Shown here piece by piece: positions 1 through 10,624 of a stretch of DNA of 64,000 nt (position 1 is its first letter; every line of letters starts with the position of its first letter). The stretch is from Escallonia rubra. Taxonomy: Eukaryota; Streptophyta; Magnoliopsida; Escalloniales; Escalloniaceae. Location: NCBI GenBank assembly GCA_033065855.1, contig JAVXUO010000192.1:577577-641576 (forward strand), written 5' to 3'. The notes under the pieces are model-generated. The model made no database searches. It was not told the DNA's origin and saw only the letters and a list, made by a program, of their open reading frames with translations. The position numbers and the translations under genes are program-made.

Positions 1-837
1 GAAGGGGGGTGGGGGCCACGTAAGAAAGAGAAAAGAAAAAAGGGCAGGGGGTGGGGGGCCACGAAAAAAAAAAAGGAAGCGCAACACCATTTTAGACTTA
101 ATTAACATTGCAAAAATTTAACAGTGTAGAATTAGCAAAATACCCGTATCAGGGTGGCAAATTACCGAAATGCCCCCTGGTATCGGAAAATCTCAAAAGT
201 GCTTTGAAATGCTATTTTAAGCTTCTTGAATTCATTCTTGATCTAAAAAGTATTTTACAAAAGTTTCGCCCAAAAATTCCGAACCGGTGTCCGGATCGAG
301 CGCTTAAAAGCCTGTTCGGCCAAAAAAATAGCCAACGACATCGGAATGGCGTAAATTCCGGGGAAACGGAACTTCCCGACATCCTAGGGTTCTCATAAAA
401 GTTTTGCGAGAAATCACGCTAGTTTGATATTTTAAATTACACTGCGAAGTTACAAGGTTCCCCGTATCAGTTGACCCCTTTCCAGTCCAGGGAAAAATCT
501 AAAATTTTCCCTGATATAGATCTTTTAAAAATGACTAGGGTCTCGTTTTTTCACTTTTGTAAAATCTAGCTCTAGCTATTTTTTATAAATTCGTGAAAAA
601 TTCAAATTTTGACGCCCTAAAAAAATGACTATTTTTTGGACTTCGAATGAATATTGCTAATAAACGCTAGTTCAATCCCTAATTTCAAACTCTCAAAAAA
701 CAAGAATTTTAGACTATGGTAAGAACAATTTAAGCCAAACACAATTTAAACAAACCATTGGTAAGAACAATTTGAAATTAACATTGAATTATAAGAAAAT
801 TTAAAATACTTACTTGTTTTAACTTGATATATTTGTA
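1..837. other. AT-rich spacer, no gene recognised
   Basis: The first 65 bases are G-rich with two GGCCACG motifs and resemble the G-rich block near 1050-1240. The rest is AT-rich, with long open stretches that carry no recognisable domain. A motif around GGTAAGAACAATTT occurs twice (about 719 and 760). I see nothing that supports a gene. Confidence 0.5.
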
Positions 838-1046
838 TCAAGAAAAATCCACCGATCTTCTAGCGTAAATTTTTTTCGTTTGTATTGTTGTGGAGATTAT
901 GTAAGTGAGATATGGAGTATGAAGTGTGTGTTGGTAAAGATGATGGGGAGTGGAAGAAATGGTTCGGGGAGAAGGGTTTATAAAGAGGAAAAAATGAGGG
1001 AGAGAGATGAAAGCAAGCAGAGAAACGTCAGAAAAAGGACGAGGAA

Positions 1047-1190
1047 CCGGGCACGTGGCAGGGGGGCCGCAAAATGGGGGGGGGGCTGCAAAATGGTGAC
1101 CCGGATTTTGGGGGGGGGGACTGGAGGGGGGTGCCACGTGGCAGGCAGGGAAGGGGGACGGGGGGACCGCTAGCTGCCACGTGGCATGCA
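1047..1190. promoter_or_regulatory. Cluster of G-box (CACGTGGC) palindromes in G-rich DNA
   Basis: Three CACGTGGC cores lie at about 1052, 1135 and 1178. The last two are the 12-bp perfect palindrome TGCCACGTGGCA (1132-1143 and 1175-1186). CACGTG is the known core for plant bZIP and bHLH factors and CACGTGGC is ABRE-like. They sit in repeated G-rich sequence with no gene nearby, so a regulatory role is inference; they may simply be part of a G-rich repeat. Confidence 0.35.
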
Positions 1191-1975
1191 GGAAGGGGGA
1201 CCGCATGCCGAACGGTTGGGGGGTGGGTGGGTGGGTGTAAAAAAAAATTAATTATGCAAACCGCACATAGGGGGTGCGGTCCGGTGGATATTATCCACCG
1301 GTGGGCTTTGATCGGGGCCCATATATATATATATATATATGGGAGCTGATCCGTTGATAGCGCTAGCAAACTGAGTTAAGTTGCTAGCGCGATCTGGCCG
1401 TCCACGCGCGATCTGTGGACGGCCCAAATCTTTTTTTTAAGTCCGTCCGCTACATAATGTAACGGACAATTTTTTGACAAAAATATCCTCCAGTTATGTC
1501 CGCTACATTATGTAGCGGACAGAGGCAACACTTTTTTTTCTGATTCCTTTGTCAGATTAATTTTCTGACATGTCCGGTGTCCGCTACATTATGTAGCGGA
1601 CAATTTTTTGACATAAATACCCTCAAACTCCGTCCGCTACATAATGTAGCGGACAGGAGAGAGGCACACTTCTTTTTCTCTCCTAACATGTCTGACCTCA
1701 TCTCCCCTCCTTTCTTCTTCTTTTTCTTCTCTCTCTCTCTCTCTCTCCATCCTCCTTGCAGCAACGACAACAGCCCAGCAACAATAGTTTATTGGCTCCG
1801 ATATTCCTCCAACAACTTGATAATGTTACCACCACGTGTAGTCATGTAAGCCTATCAATACTACTCACAGTGCCAGAAATGTTCTACCCATGTTTTGAAG
1901 TAATCCAGTTGCTGCTACGTGGGTATATTCTGGGACGCTGCTTCTTCAACAGTCTTCAGCAACCCATACACAATC

Positions 1976-1983
1976 CTATAAAT
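1976..1983 (+). promoter_or_regulatory. Captured TATA box upstream of SOUL-like exon
   Basis: CTATAAAT lies about 100 bp before the ATG at 2085, a normal plant spacing for TATA plus a short 5' leader. It suggests that the foldback element took up promoter DNA and not only coding sequence. Activity is untested. Confidence 0.4.
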
Positions 1984-2084
1984 TGTGTGGCCATCAATTT
2001 ACACTGCTGCAGCAAACATTGAAGCTACATCGCACTCGGACAGTCATTTGGGGGCGTTCAATTCTTCACCAAATTCCACCAACA

Positions 2085-2273
2085 ATGGCTGCTTTTAGTC
2101 TCTTCAAGCTATCGCTTCTCCTGGGCCTCCTTTCAAACTTGGGTATATGGTCGAAAACCCAAGTTGGCATAGTACCGCCGACGTGCAGTCGTATTGAGTG
2201 CCCGAGCTACGACGTGATTTATGCCGGCGATGAATTCAGTCGACCGATTTCAAAATCAGTCGAAAGGTTCTGA
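2085..2273 (+). pseudogene. First-exon fragment of a SOUL/heme-binding-like protein
   Basis: Reading from the ATG at 2085, about 50 residues match the N-terminus of plant SOUL-type heme-binding proteins as I know the family: a hydrophobic signal peptide (MAAFSLFKLSLLLGLL), then a segment ending CPSYDVIYAGDEF. In full-length proteins this runs into the SOUL domain. Here similarity stops at about 2237 and is followed by a short AATCAGTCGAAAGG-type repeat, with a stop at 2271-2273. Family members are roughly 200 residues, so this is only the 5' end. It lies in the loop of the foldback element, so gene capture is the simplest reading. The 5' leader and TATA box came with it. Confidence 0.6.
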
Positions 2274-2325
2274 AAATCAGTCGAAGGATTCCGAATTTCT
2301 AAATCAGTTGAAAGATTTCGAATTC
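2228..2325 (+). repeat. Short tandem repeat after the SOUL-like fragment
   Basis: Four degenerate copies of a roughly 25-bp unit containing AATCAGTCGAAAGGTTC follow directly on the captured exon. They mark the place where similarity to the host gene ends. Confidence 0.5.
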
Positions 2326-2744
2326 TCTCTTTTTTTATCTATGCTTCTTCCGAAAGTGCCTTAGACCACCATATCATGTACCCCCACTAAATCAGATTCA
2401 ATTGTCAGCCCTTACACCTGAAACAATCCTCCTCCATGAAGGAGCTTACCAGAGAGAGAGTGAAGTTTTGTGGAGTCGGTGGGCATTTAGAGCAGATTAT
2501 GCTAGAGAGAGAGAGAGATAGAGAGGTCCTTTAATATATTTAATTACAATTTACAGGGGTAGAGAGAGAGAGGGAGAGGATCACGAGCAAAGGAATGGAC
2601 GAAGGGGGTGTCTGCTATAAAGTTGTCATGATTACTGATGCCCATGAAAATTTAGTGCATCACTGTGTCGTATTAGAACGGGAAAATAGGCTCCATCCAT
2701 CATCCACTACATTATGTAGCGGATGGATATTTAATAGAGAGAGG

Positions 2745-2870
2745 AGAGAGAAAGAGAGTCAGAAATTGATGGGAGGAGAGAGAGTCAGAAATTGATGGGA
2801 GAGAGAGAGTCAGAAATTGATGGGAGGAGAGAGAGTCAGAAATTGATGGGAGAGAGAGAGAGTGTGTCAG
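2745..2870 (+). repeat. GA-rich tandem repeat
   Basis: A unit of the form GAGAGTCAGAAATTGATGGGA recurs four times, mixed with GA runs that begin near 2450. It belongs to the non-coding loop of the foldback element. Confidence 0.7.
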
Positions 2871-3182
2871 AACATTAAAGTAGTGTCTGTCTACTCATCC
2901 GCTATATAATGTAGCGGATGGAACAGGAGGGTATTATTGTCAAAAAATCGTCCGCTGCATTATGTAGTGGACGAACTTAAAAAAAACGTAAAAAAAAAAA
3001 TTTGACCGTCCGCGATACAGTGTAGCGGACGGGTCGGAGGGCAAAAAGGTAAAAAAGTCCGTCCGCGACATAGGGTCGCGGACGACTGACAGTATTCGAA
3101 AAAGGCGCGATCTAGGCCGTCCATCTTTCAGGATGGACGGTCAGATTTTGCTTTTGCGAGCGCTCTCAATGGATCAGCTCCC

Positions 3183-3243
<61 letters not shown>

Positions 3244-3290
3244 GTATATATACATATGTATACATATATATATATATACATATATATATA
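3183..3290. repeat. TA/ATAC microsatellite between two foldback elements
   Basis: Almost pure TA and TATACA/TATGTA repeat. It separates the right end of the 1341-3182 element from the left end of the 3291-3425 element and is probably the original target site for both. Confidence 0.8.
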
Positions 3291-3425
3291 CGGATCGTGA
3301 TCCATTGCTAGCGCTAGCAGGTCCGCTATATAATGTAGCGGACGTAAATTATCGTCCGCTATATTATATAGCGGACGGCAAAACAACGCTAGCAACTCTG
3401 CTAGCGCTAGCAACGGATCAGCTCC
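3291..3425. mobile_element. 135-bp miniature relative of the foldback element
   Basis: The ends are CGGATCGTGATCC (left, altered) and GGATCAGCTCCC (right, as in the larger element). Each is followed inward by GCTAGCGCTAGC. Two dyads of the GTCCGCTACAT type fill the middle. It is flanked by TA repeats and has no coding sequence. It looks like a minimal form of the family. Confidence 0.65.
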
Positions 3426-3711
3426 CTATATATACATATGTATATATACATATGTATACATATACATATACATATGTATATATACATATGTATGTATATA
3501 TATCTACATATGTATATATACATATGTATGTATATATATCTATGTAGATATATATACATACATATACATATGTACATATATATATGTACATATACATATG
3601 TACATATATATATGTACATATACATATGTATATATGTATATGTATATATATATATGTATATATACATATGTACATATATATATATATATATCTATATATA
3701 TATATATACAT
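3426..3711. repeat. TA/TATG/TACA microsatellite
   Basis: About 285 bp of alternating TA, TATG and TACA repeats with internal dyads. Open frames across it translate to low-complexity Tyr/Ile/Met and are not genes. Confidence 0.9.
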
Positions 3712-3925
3712 GGGAAAATATTAAAATCCAAGAATTGTTCATGAATTCGTAGTCAACAGCCAATAGTTAATGGTGTTGCCAGCTCTCTGGCTAATTTCAT
3801 TTTCAACCCCTCAACTTCTCAGCAGTTCCCTTAAAACATTCATACTTTTCAGAAGACTAGAATTGACCCTTCTCAAGATTAGAACATGTCATTCCTGACC
3901 AAAGGAGAATTTGGCCATACAAAAC

Positions 3926-3937
3926 TGGTATCAGAGT
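3926..3937 (+). other. tRNA-Met primer-binding site of EPRV copy 1
   Basis: TGGTATCAGAGT differs by one base from the TGGTATCAGAGC used by Caulimoviridae and by many plant LTR elements. No LTR end precedes it, and capsid-like coding sequence begins shortly after, which favours a pararetrovirus. Confidence 0.6.
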
Positions 3938-5448
3938 CTAATTAAAGGTGAGATTCAAACAAAAAACTCATGGAAATTCCTTCTTTATTAAATCATATGA
4001 CAAGAATTATACACTTAGACCATGAAGTTGGAAAAACTGTGATAACAGGATTATAAAATCAAATAATAGATGTATCTCATGAAACTTTAAATATCTGTAG
4101 AACTCTCAACAAGATAACATCTCAGATATTAACTGAATTACATAATTGAGATAAAGGGTTAGGAAGTGAAAACCACGTCCTAAACTCAGATAACTTCTTA
4201 TCAAACTTTGGAAGTTATGACACTACCAATAAATACTATAGCAAATAAACTTCATATGTATTTGAAGAAGTTATAGCATACAGTGATAGCGACGGCGAAA
4301 GAAAACTCTCTTTGAGTGGTTCAAAAGACACCAAAGATCTCACAAAGGGAATATGTGCAAAAGAAATAGAAAAAAATAATAATAAATGACTACTTAGACA
4401 AAGTAGAAAAAAGAAAAATCATTAAAAAACCAATGATTGATGAAATAGATTCAGCTATTCTAAAAGAACAACAATATAAACAAGAAAAAAAAAAGAGTCA
4501 TATCAGAAGTAAATAAGGCATTTTCTGATATGAAACCGATCCAAACTATGTAGGAGCATGGAATCTAGAATTAAATTTAGAAAAAAAATTCTAAATTTAA
4601 TAACGCCCCTATAAGGACAAATTTAAAACAAGAATTTGTCTCAAAAAATGGAAGAAATGAACCCGTAAATCAATACGACATATATCTTGATCTTGATTGT
4701 ATTTCAAATACTGAAGAAGCAATAGATAATTGGGCACAAGCCTTAAGAATTACCATAATAGGTGGTAATTTAACATAAATGCATGCTATGAAACATTTTA
4801 TTCGAGCAACCTTGCGAGGAAGGGCAACTAGGTTCTGGAATAGCATAGCAGACAACGAAATGATAATTGAAGCCCAGAGCAAGCTCAATATTTCTAAAGA
4901 ATGGATAATGTTTTATGCAAATAATCTCAAAAGAGAGTTCTGCGGAATATCTATAAATAATATAGGTATTCAAGAAAAAAATGCTTTCACAAATTTGACA
5001 AAACTACAAATATGTGATATGTGCTATTTAAAAAATTACACTTTTGAATTTAAAAAAATATTTTTACAAGTTAGAACTCAGAGATAGTCTCCATTGGCAA
5101 AAGCAATTTATTGCCAAACTCCCTAAACCATGGGATGAGTTAGCAGAAAAAGAATTTACTAAACTCATAAACGACAAAATTCTTTGCGATTCATTAGGAG
5201 GAAGGATTGCAGCGTAAACAGTTGTGGATGCGAAAAGAAGCCAAACTTCACGAAGAAAAAATTCGAGAAGTAAAGGTTTGGAAACGAAAAAAGATATGTG
5301 AAGAAATGGAAAAAATTTTAGAAAAGAAAATTCAATCCATCAAGAGAAAAACCAAAACCATGGGGAAGATATATTAGAAAGAAATCTAATATTCCGTATA
5401 AAAAAACCTTTATGTCCAAAAGAGAAATCACCAGAAGAGGGTGATTGT

Positions 5449-5620
5449 TGCTGGTTATGCAGCGAAAAAGGACATTATGCAAATAAATGTCGAAGTAAGA
5501 AAAGAAAGCAAAATATAAGATCTTTCTTATTCGCTGAAGAAAGATACGAGCCAACATGGGGATACGAATTAGATTCTAAAGACGAAGCAGAAGAGCTTGT
5601 TTCAGAATACGACTACGAAT
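5449..5620 (+). pseudogene. Viral coat-protein zinc knuckle and acidic tail (EPRV copy 1)
   Basis: Residues at 5449-5490 form C-x2-C-x4-H-x4-C, the RNA/DNA-binding knuckle of caulimovirid coat proteins. A basic patch and then an acidic run rich in Asp/Glu follow. Upstream, the frame carrying the SLGGRI motif (about 5190-5215) ends in a stop. The coat protein is therefore not expressible. EPRV copy 2 repeats this knuckle-to-acidic-tail region almost residue for residue. Confidence 0.6.
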
Positions 5621-5691
5621 CTGATGATGAAACAACATTAGATGACGAAGAAGGTTTAAACAGAACTTTAAAAGGCATAGGCACGATCTTC

Positions 5692-6081
5692 ATGATGTTA
5701 GAAACCTACGACCATGAAGAAGAAATGATTCCCTTATCTAATACCATAATTAGTCAGAGTGAATCAATTGAGGAAGAAACTCCCGGTTCTACTATAAACC
5801 ATCGGGAGATATCTAAAATCAAGGTTGGAGAAATATACAAAAACTCCATATTCAGGTTCAGGAGTAAGATGAATGTAGAGATCTCTGAAGGAGAAACCTC
5901 AGTAGATCAAACTGAAGAAAGAATACTAGACATTCCTCTCTTCAAGACAGATAAGGCAAAACAATACTTTGAAGAAGGATATCACTACGTTCATATTGGT
6001 ATGATACAAGTTAGCCTTTGTCCATTATTCATAGATGACAAAGATACACCAATAATATGTTGTTTAGCAGATAATCGATGA
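5692..6081 (+). pseudogene. Movement-protein-like fragment (EPRV copy 1)
   Basis: A 129-codon open stretch in the frame after the coat-protein tail. It is acidic at first. The last third holds a YHYVHIGMIQVSL-type motif, like the core of 30K-superfamily movement proteins of Caulimoviridae. It stops at 6081, where similarity to the virus also seems to end, so the C-terminal half is missing. A matching C-terminal piece exists in copy 2. The 30K assignment comes from one motif and is moderate at best. Confidence 0.45.
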
Positions 6082-6289
6082 ATTTTTTTTGAAAAAGCCC
6101 TAATATGGGGTATCCAAAGTAACTTGTATAACAGACCAAACCCAAATTTCCTAGCCCAATTACATGGGCTAACTTAAAAAGGCTAAATTTTTGGGCTTTC
6201 TTTAACAAAGTCACCCAACAAATATATTTGGCTTGCTTGTCAACCCAATATTGTTTGTCAAAATTTCGTTGTCAACAAAGGTCATGATA
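6082..6289. other. Unassigned junction between EPRV copy 1 and Ty3 pol
   Basis: About 200 bp of AT-rich sequence with GGGCT/AGCCC repeats. It separates the (+) EPRV from the truncated (-) retrotransposon pol. I recognise no element or gene in it. Confidence 0.5.
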
Positions 6290-8512
6290 CGTTTTGGTAC
6301 TTCCTGGTGTACTGGAAAATGCAAATAATGTGCCTCTGATAACAACAGTCGTCTCAGCTCCTCATTATTTTGGACACACAACTGACGGCCAAATCGTAAC
6401 ACTCCTTCAAATTCAACCTCAAACTCTGTATGTTTCCTGCTTCCATTACCTCCAACGATCTTGGAAAGCTCAGGGTCGCTTGTCTGTGCCTCTTTAATCC
6501 TGCTAATCAATGTGGGCTACACATGCATAGCTGCCAATACTACACCATATCTCGGGCATCTGACGTCCAAGTCCAGTTGCCTCATCTCCTCTAACAACTG
6601 AGGTTGTCTCGTAATTAATGCAGCTAGCTTCCATGTACTCTTCCTGCTAAGAGCATTAGCCACTACACTGGCCTTACCCGGATGGTAATGAATGAAGCAA
6701 TCATAATCCTTCAGAAGCTCTAACCACCTACATTGCCTGATATTAAGCTCCCTCTGAGTAATATATATTTAAGGCTCTTGTGGCCTGTGTAGATCTCACA
6801 AGTCTCCCCGTATAAGTAATGTCTCCATAGTTTCAAGACAAAGATAACCACTGGCATCTTTAGATCATGAGTCGGATACTTCTGCTCATGAGTCTTCAGT
6901 TGCCTCGATGCATAGGCAATAACCTTCCCATGTTGCATCAAAACACAACCAAGTCCTTTCCTAGAGGCATCACTGTAAATTACAAACCCTCATGAACCTG
7001 ATGGCAATGTCAACACTGGTGTTGTCACTAATCTTGGCTCAAATCCTGGAAGCTGGACTCACACTCAACAGTCCAAACAAACCGCACATTCTTGCATGTT
7101 AACCGAGTGAACGGTCCTGCAATCTTGGAGAAGCCTTCCACGAATCGCCTGTAATAACCTACTAGACTCAGAAAACTGTGCACCTCATTTACCGTACTAG
7201 GTCTCTGCCATTCTGTCACCGTCCTAATCTTTTTGGGTCCACATAAGTACCATCCTTCGATACCACGTGTCCAAGGAAACCAACCTGCTGAAGCCAAAAC
7301 TCACACTTCGAGAGCTTCACGTACAACTTGTGGTCTCTCAGCCGTTGCAACACTAGCCTCAAATATTCCCTATGCTCCTCTTCGAACCTTGAGTATACCA
7401 AATATCACTGATGAACACGATGACAAATTGATCTAAATAGTCTCTGAACACCCTGTTCATCAGATCCATAAACGCTGCTGGGGCATTCGTTAAACCAAAA
7501 GGCATAACAACAAATTCGTATTGCTCGTAGCGTGTCCGGAATGCTGTCTTCGATATATCCTCCTCTCTTACCTTCAATTGGTGATACCCTAACCTCAAAT
7601 CGATCTTCGAAAATTAACAACCACCCTGAAGTTGATCAAACAAGTCTTCAATACTGGACAATGGGTATTTGTTCCGAATCGTAATTTTATTCTCTGTAAT
7701 CGATACAGAGTCTCAGTGTACCGTCCTTCTTCTTCACAAAGAGGACTGGGGCACCTTATGGGGATACGCTAGGACGTATGAACCCCCGATCTAGTAATTC
7801 CTGCAACTGCTCCTTCAGCTCTTTCATCTCAGCTGGAGCAATACGATACGGAGCCTTAAATATATGTTCTGAACCCGAAACGAGTTCGATCACGAACTCT
7901 ATCTCACGGTCAATAGGTTCCCCTGGCAACCCCTCAGGAAAGACATCCGGATACTGTTCTACTATAGGGATAGATGACAACTCATGACCATTTTGATTCG
8001 TATCCATGACATGTGCTTTATATCCCTGACAACCCCAGCGCAGTAATCGTTGTGCTTTGATAGCCAAAATGATAATAACCAGCCTACTCGGTTTAGACCC
8101 ACGATAAACAAACTTAGGTTGACTCGGTATATCGAAATGAACTACTTTTCCATGACAATGCACAGATGCATGATTCGAAGATAACCATGTCAAAATCACG
8201 AATAGCTAAGGGGATGATGTCCACGGGAAGATCTCTATCCCCAACGTGAATGTTACAATCACAAAGAGCCGTCGATACTATCAAGGACTCCCAACGGAGT
8301 GCCTATCGTGAGGTCAGTCTCTAAAGGTCGAGTTTTCACCCTCAATTGTTGTGCAAATATAGGTGATACAAAAGAGTATGATGCTCCCGAGTCAAATAAT
8401 ACACGAGCATCTAGTGAGTTAAATAGAATTGTACTTGACACCACATCATTAGATGTTGCAACATCCTGGGCCGACATAGAGATTAGACGGGCGGACGTCC
8501 TGGGCCTCTGTT
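6290..8512 (-). pseudogene. Ty3/gypsy pol remnant (protease, RT, RNase H, start of integrase)
   Basis: Read leftward from 8512: an aspartic protease with D-S-G-A (around 8382-8393), a linker, then reverse transcriptase pieces at 8199-7756 and 7598-7400 with MPFGLTNAP intact. The catalytic YxDD has become F-I-S-D (about 7400). RNase H-type sequence with YASRQLK lies at 6941-6720, and the integrase N-terminal segment (EDGVLRFG-like region) at 6510-6290. Stops and frameshifts separate the pieces. The integrase breaks off just after its H-containing zinc-binding start. Non-functional. Confidence 0.85.
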
Positions 8513-9511
8513 TGTAACATCTCGAAATTTTCGGACCGTTAACACTCAATCAATCAATGCTTACTTATTCAATCATCTTAATTCCACTAAGCAAACCCCA
8601 ATAATATTCATATAAGAACTCTACAATTCTTCACTAACTGTGTTTAAATGCAAAACTAAATTAATGGACTCAATTAGATAGAATACACACTGATTCCCTC
8701 GTAGGGGCTTAAGTAAACATAATAATAAAAAAAAATATAATCTAATTCCATCATCCGGCTCTAACTAATCCAAAAATCTACTGGTGGTTAATACCTGCAG
8801 AAGGGAACAGAAAAAAGGAGTGGGCTTTGGAGAGCTCAGTAAGGTCGCTCAAAATTTAGTAGAGAATACAAACGATTTGGAGAATTCATTTCAATGGCAA
8901 TATGGGAAGAGATTCATCTCAATCCCTGAAATCAAATGGACAGAAACAATTTCAATTACACTGAAAACAATGCAGATGATATTGAACATGAGTAAGTTTG
9001 CAAAGCCACACCTGCAGTGCAGGGAAACACTTAGCAAAGCCACAAAGGCAGTGCTGGGTAATCACTTAGCAAAGCCACAAAGGCGATGCTCACTAACATT
9101 GTGGTTACATATGCATATGAACACTAGCTAGACCCTTAAGGTACTAGCATAAATAAAATTCCCAAAATCCTTATAATAGCTGTGTAATATATAACAAAAA
9201 TACAAAAATCAACATTAGAATTTTAAAAAACACCGAAATCATTTTAAAATCATTTGTTTGGTTAAATCAAATGCGATACATGTTAAGGTACTAAATCAAA
9301 TAAAAAATTTATGAAACTCAAAATGAGTTGTCATTTTGCTATAAAAACATTACTGTAATTTTTCCAGAATTTAATATTAATTTTAAAGGCTCAAAACAAA
9401 ATTTTAGAATAAATGCACTTGCAAATATATTAAAATACCAAACAACAGCCATGTGGTACAACTGTGCAAGCACAGTGTACCACTCCAATGCACAGGTCCA
9501 TCATTGTGTAC

Positions 9512-10624
9512 CAGGGACGGACGCACGTTGGGACAAGGGGGGGCTGAAGCACCCCCTAACTTCTCGGGAATTTTTTTTTTTTGGGGAATCGCACTGACCC
9601 AGTTCCCGAGATCCCGTTCCCCAATCCCCGATACCCCGTTCGGCCGTTCCCCGAGAGACCCACACTCTCTCTCTCACGGTCTCACCGGCGACCGGTGGAC
9701 AGTGAACCGACCGGCGACAGATCCCACCCACCTTGACCTTCAGTCCTTCACGGCTTCACTCCCCTTCACTCCTTCAGACAGTAGCTTCGACGACGACGAG
9801 GGACGACGGAGTGACGCCGTGAGCCCGTGACCGAACGACGACCTCCCACAGTCCCGCGACTGCCGCGAAGCCCTTGAAGAACCAAATCTGAGATTGAGTC
9901 ACTGAGATCTTGTCATCTTGACCGTTAACGACCTCCCGCAGTCCCGCGACTGCCGCGAGTCCCGCGACGCCCTTGAAGAACCAGATCTGAGACTAAGTCA
10001 CTGAGATCTTGTCATCTTGACCGCTGACGACCTCCCGCAGTCCCGCGTCGATGCCGACGCCGGTCGCCGGCTGCTGCCGCCTGCCTACTGGGGCCTGCCT
10101 GGGAGTGTCGTGCCGAGTGCTGGCTGCTGAGGCAGCTGAGCTGCTCTGCTGAGTGCTGACTGCTCACAGCTCCCTGGCTCCCTGCTGCAAAGTATAAGTT
10201 TGTCTGCCTTATTGCCTTAAGCAGTTAAGCCCTTCGGCCCCTTCCAGCTTCCACTGCCTCACTGAGTCACTAGACATTTAGTGACAAAAAATAGTGTGAG
10301 GCTCTTCAACTTTTATCATTTCTTTCTTGCTTTTGATCTAAAATTTTGTACAATGGTCAATGCTGCAAAATACTGCTTCTGCTTGTCTGCTTCTAAATTC
10401 TAATAATTTGTACAATTTTACTTGTAAACGCTCGGAATATAATTTGTATTTGTATTTTTTTTTTGTACTTGTAAAGAGTCTTTAATGATTCTTGTGAAAC
10501 TTAATATTACTTTTTGTATGCTTTATAAGTGCAGTTTGTTTTTAATATTATTTTAATTAAAAATTTGGTAACGGACATATAATTTTTTTGCACCCCCTGA
10601 AAAATATTCCTGGTTCCGCCCCTG
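9512..10624 (+). mobile_element. Non-autonomous hAT-like element (family member 1)
   Basis: Terminal inverted repeats CAGGGACGGA and TTCCGCCCCTG are flanked by TTGTGTAC (9504-9511) and CTGTGTAC (10625-10632), an 8-bp target duplication with one mismatch, diagnostic for hAT. The left end has the GGGGCTGAAGCACCCCC motif shared with the copies at 38843 and 40920. Inside is a GC-rich part with a roughly 90-bp segment (CCCGCAGTCCCGCGACTGCC) repeated three times from 9836, then an AT-rich part. No transposase is seen. Confidence 0.8.

Larger units (their letters stand above)
1341..3182. mobile_element. Foldback/MITE-like element inserted in TA repeats, with a captured gene 5' end
   Basis: The left end starts GGGAGCTGATCC right after a 20-bp TA run; the right end is the inverse, GGATCAGCTCCC, followed by a TA run. 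Inside the ends the two arms (about 1341-1680 and 2890-3182) read as imperfect inverted copies. Both have a GC-rich dyad of the type CCGTCC...GGACGG, the same AT spacer (TTTTTTGACAA) and repeated palindromes. The loop holds GA microsatellites, a short tandem repeat and a SOUL-type gene 5' end. No transposase is present. Insertion into (TA)n recalls the Micron/TAFT classes of plant MITE, but I cannot name the superfamily. Confidence 0.7.
1445..3377. repeat. Array of eleven 23-25-bp palindromes (half-site GTCCGCTACAT)
   Basis: Near-perfect dyads with half-site GTCCGCTACAT lie at 1445-1467, 1498-1520, 1579-1601, 1632-1654, about 2698-2725, 2896-2920, 2949-2973, 3007-3031, 3060-3084, 3321-3343 and 3353-3377. 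Those at 1498 and 1579 are fully symmetric. Several others carry paired changes that keep the symmetry: CATCC with GGATG at 2896, CGCGAC with GTCGCG at 3060, and TATATA in the centre at 3353. The array is split between the two arms of the 1341-3182 element and the 3291-3425 element. Function is unknown; hairpin formation or a dimeric protein site are both possible. Confidence 0.8.
3926..6081 (+). mobile_element. Endogenous pararetrovirus (Caulimoviridae-like) remnant, copy 1
   Basis: Starts near a tRNA-Met primer-binding motif and runs through a degenerate coat-protein-like region, a viral-type zinc knuckle and a movement-protein-like segment. The coat region is broken by many stops and frameshifts, with only short open pieces (for example 4779-5087). 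No LTRs flank it, as expected for this virus family. The order coat then movement protein resembles cavemovirus/solendovirus genomes more than petuvirus-type ones (established knowledge, weak inference here). Protease and reverse transcriptase are absent. Confidence 0.65.

Noticed and set aside
3242-3752. Several overlapping 80-100-codon frames on both strands
   Set aside because: They translate TA/TATG/TACA microsatellite into Tyr/Ile/Met/Thr low-complexity strings; no gene.
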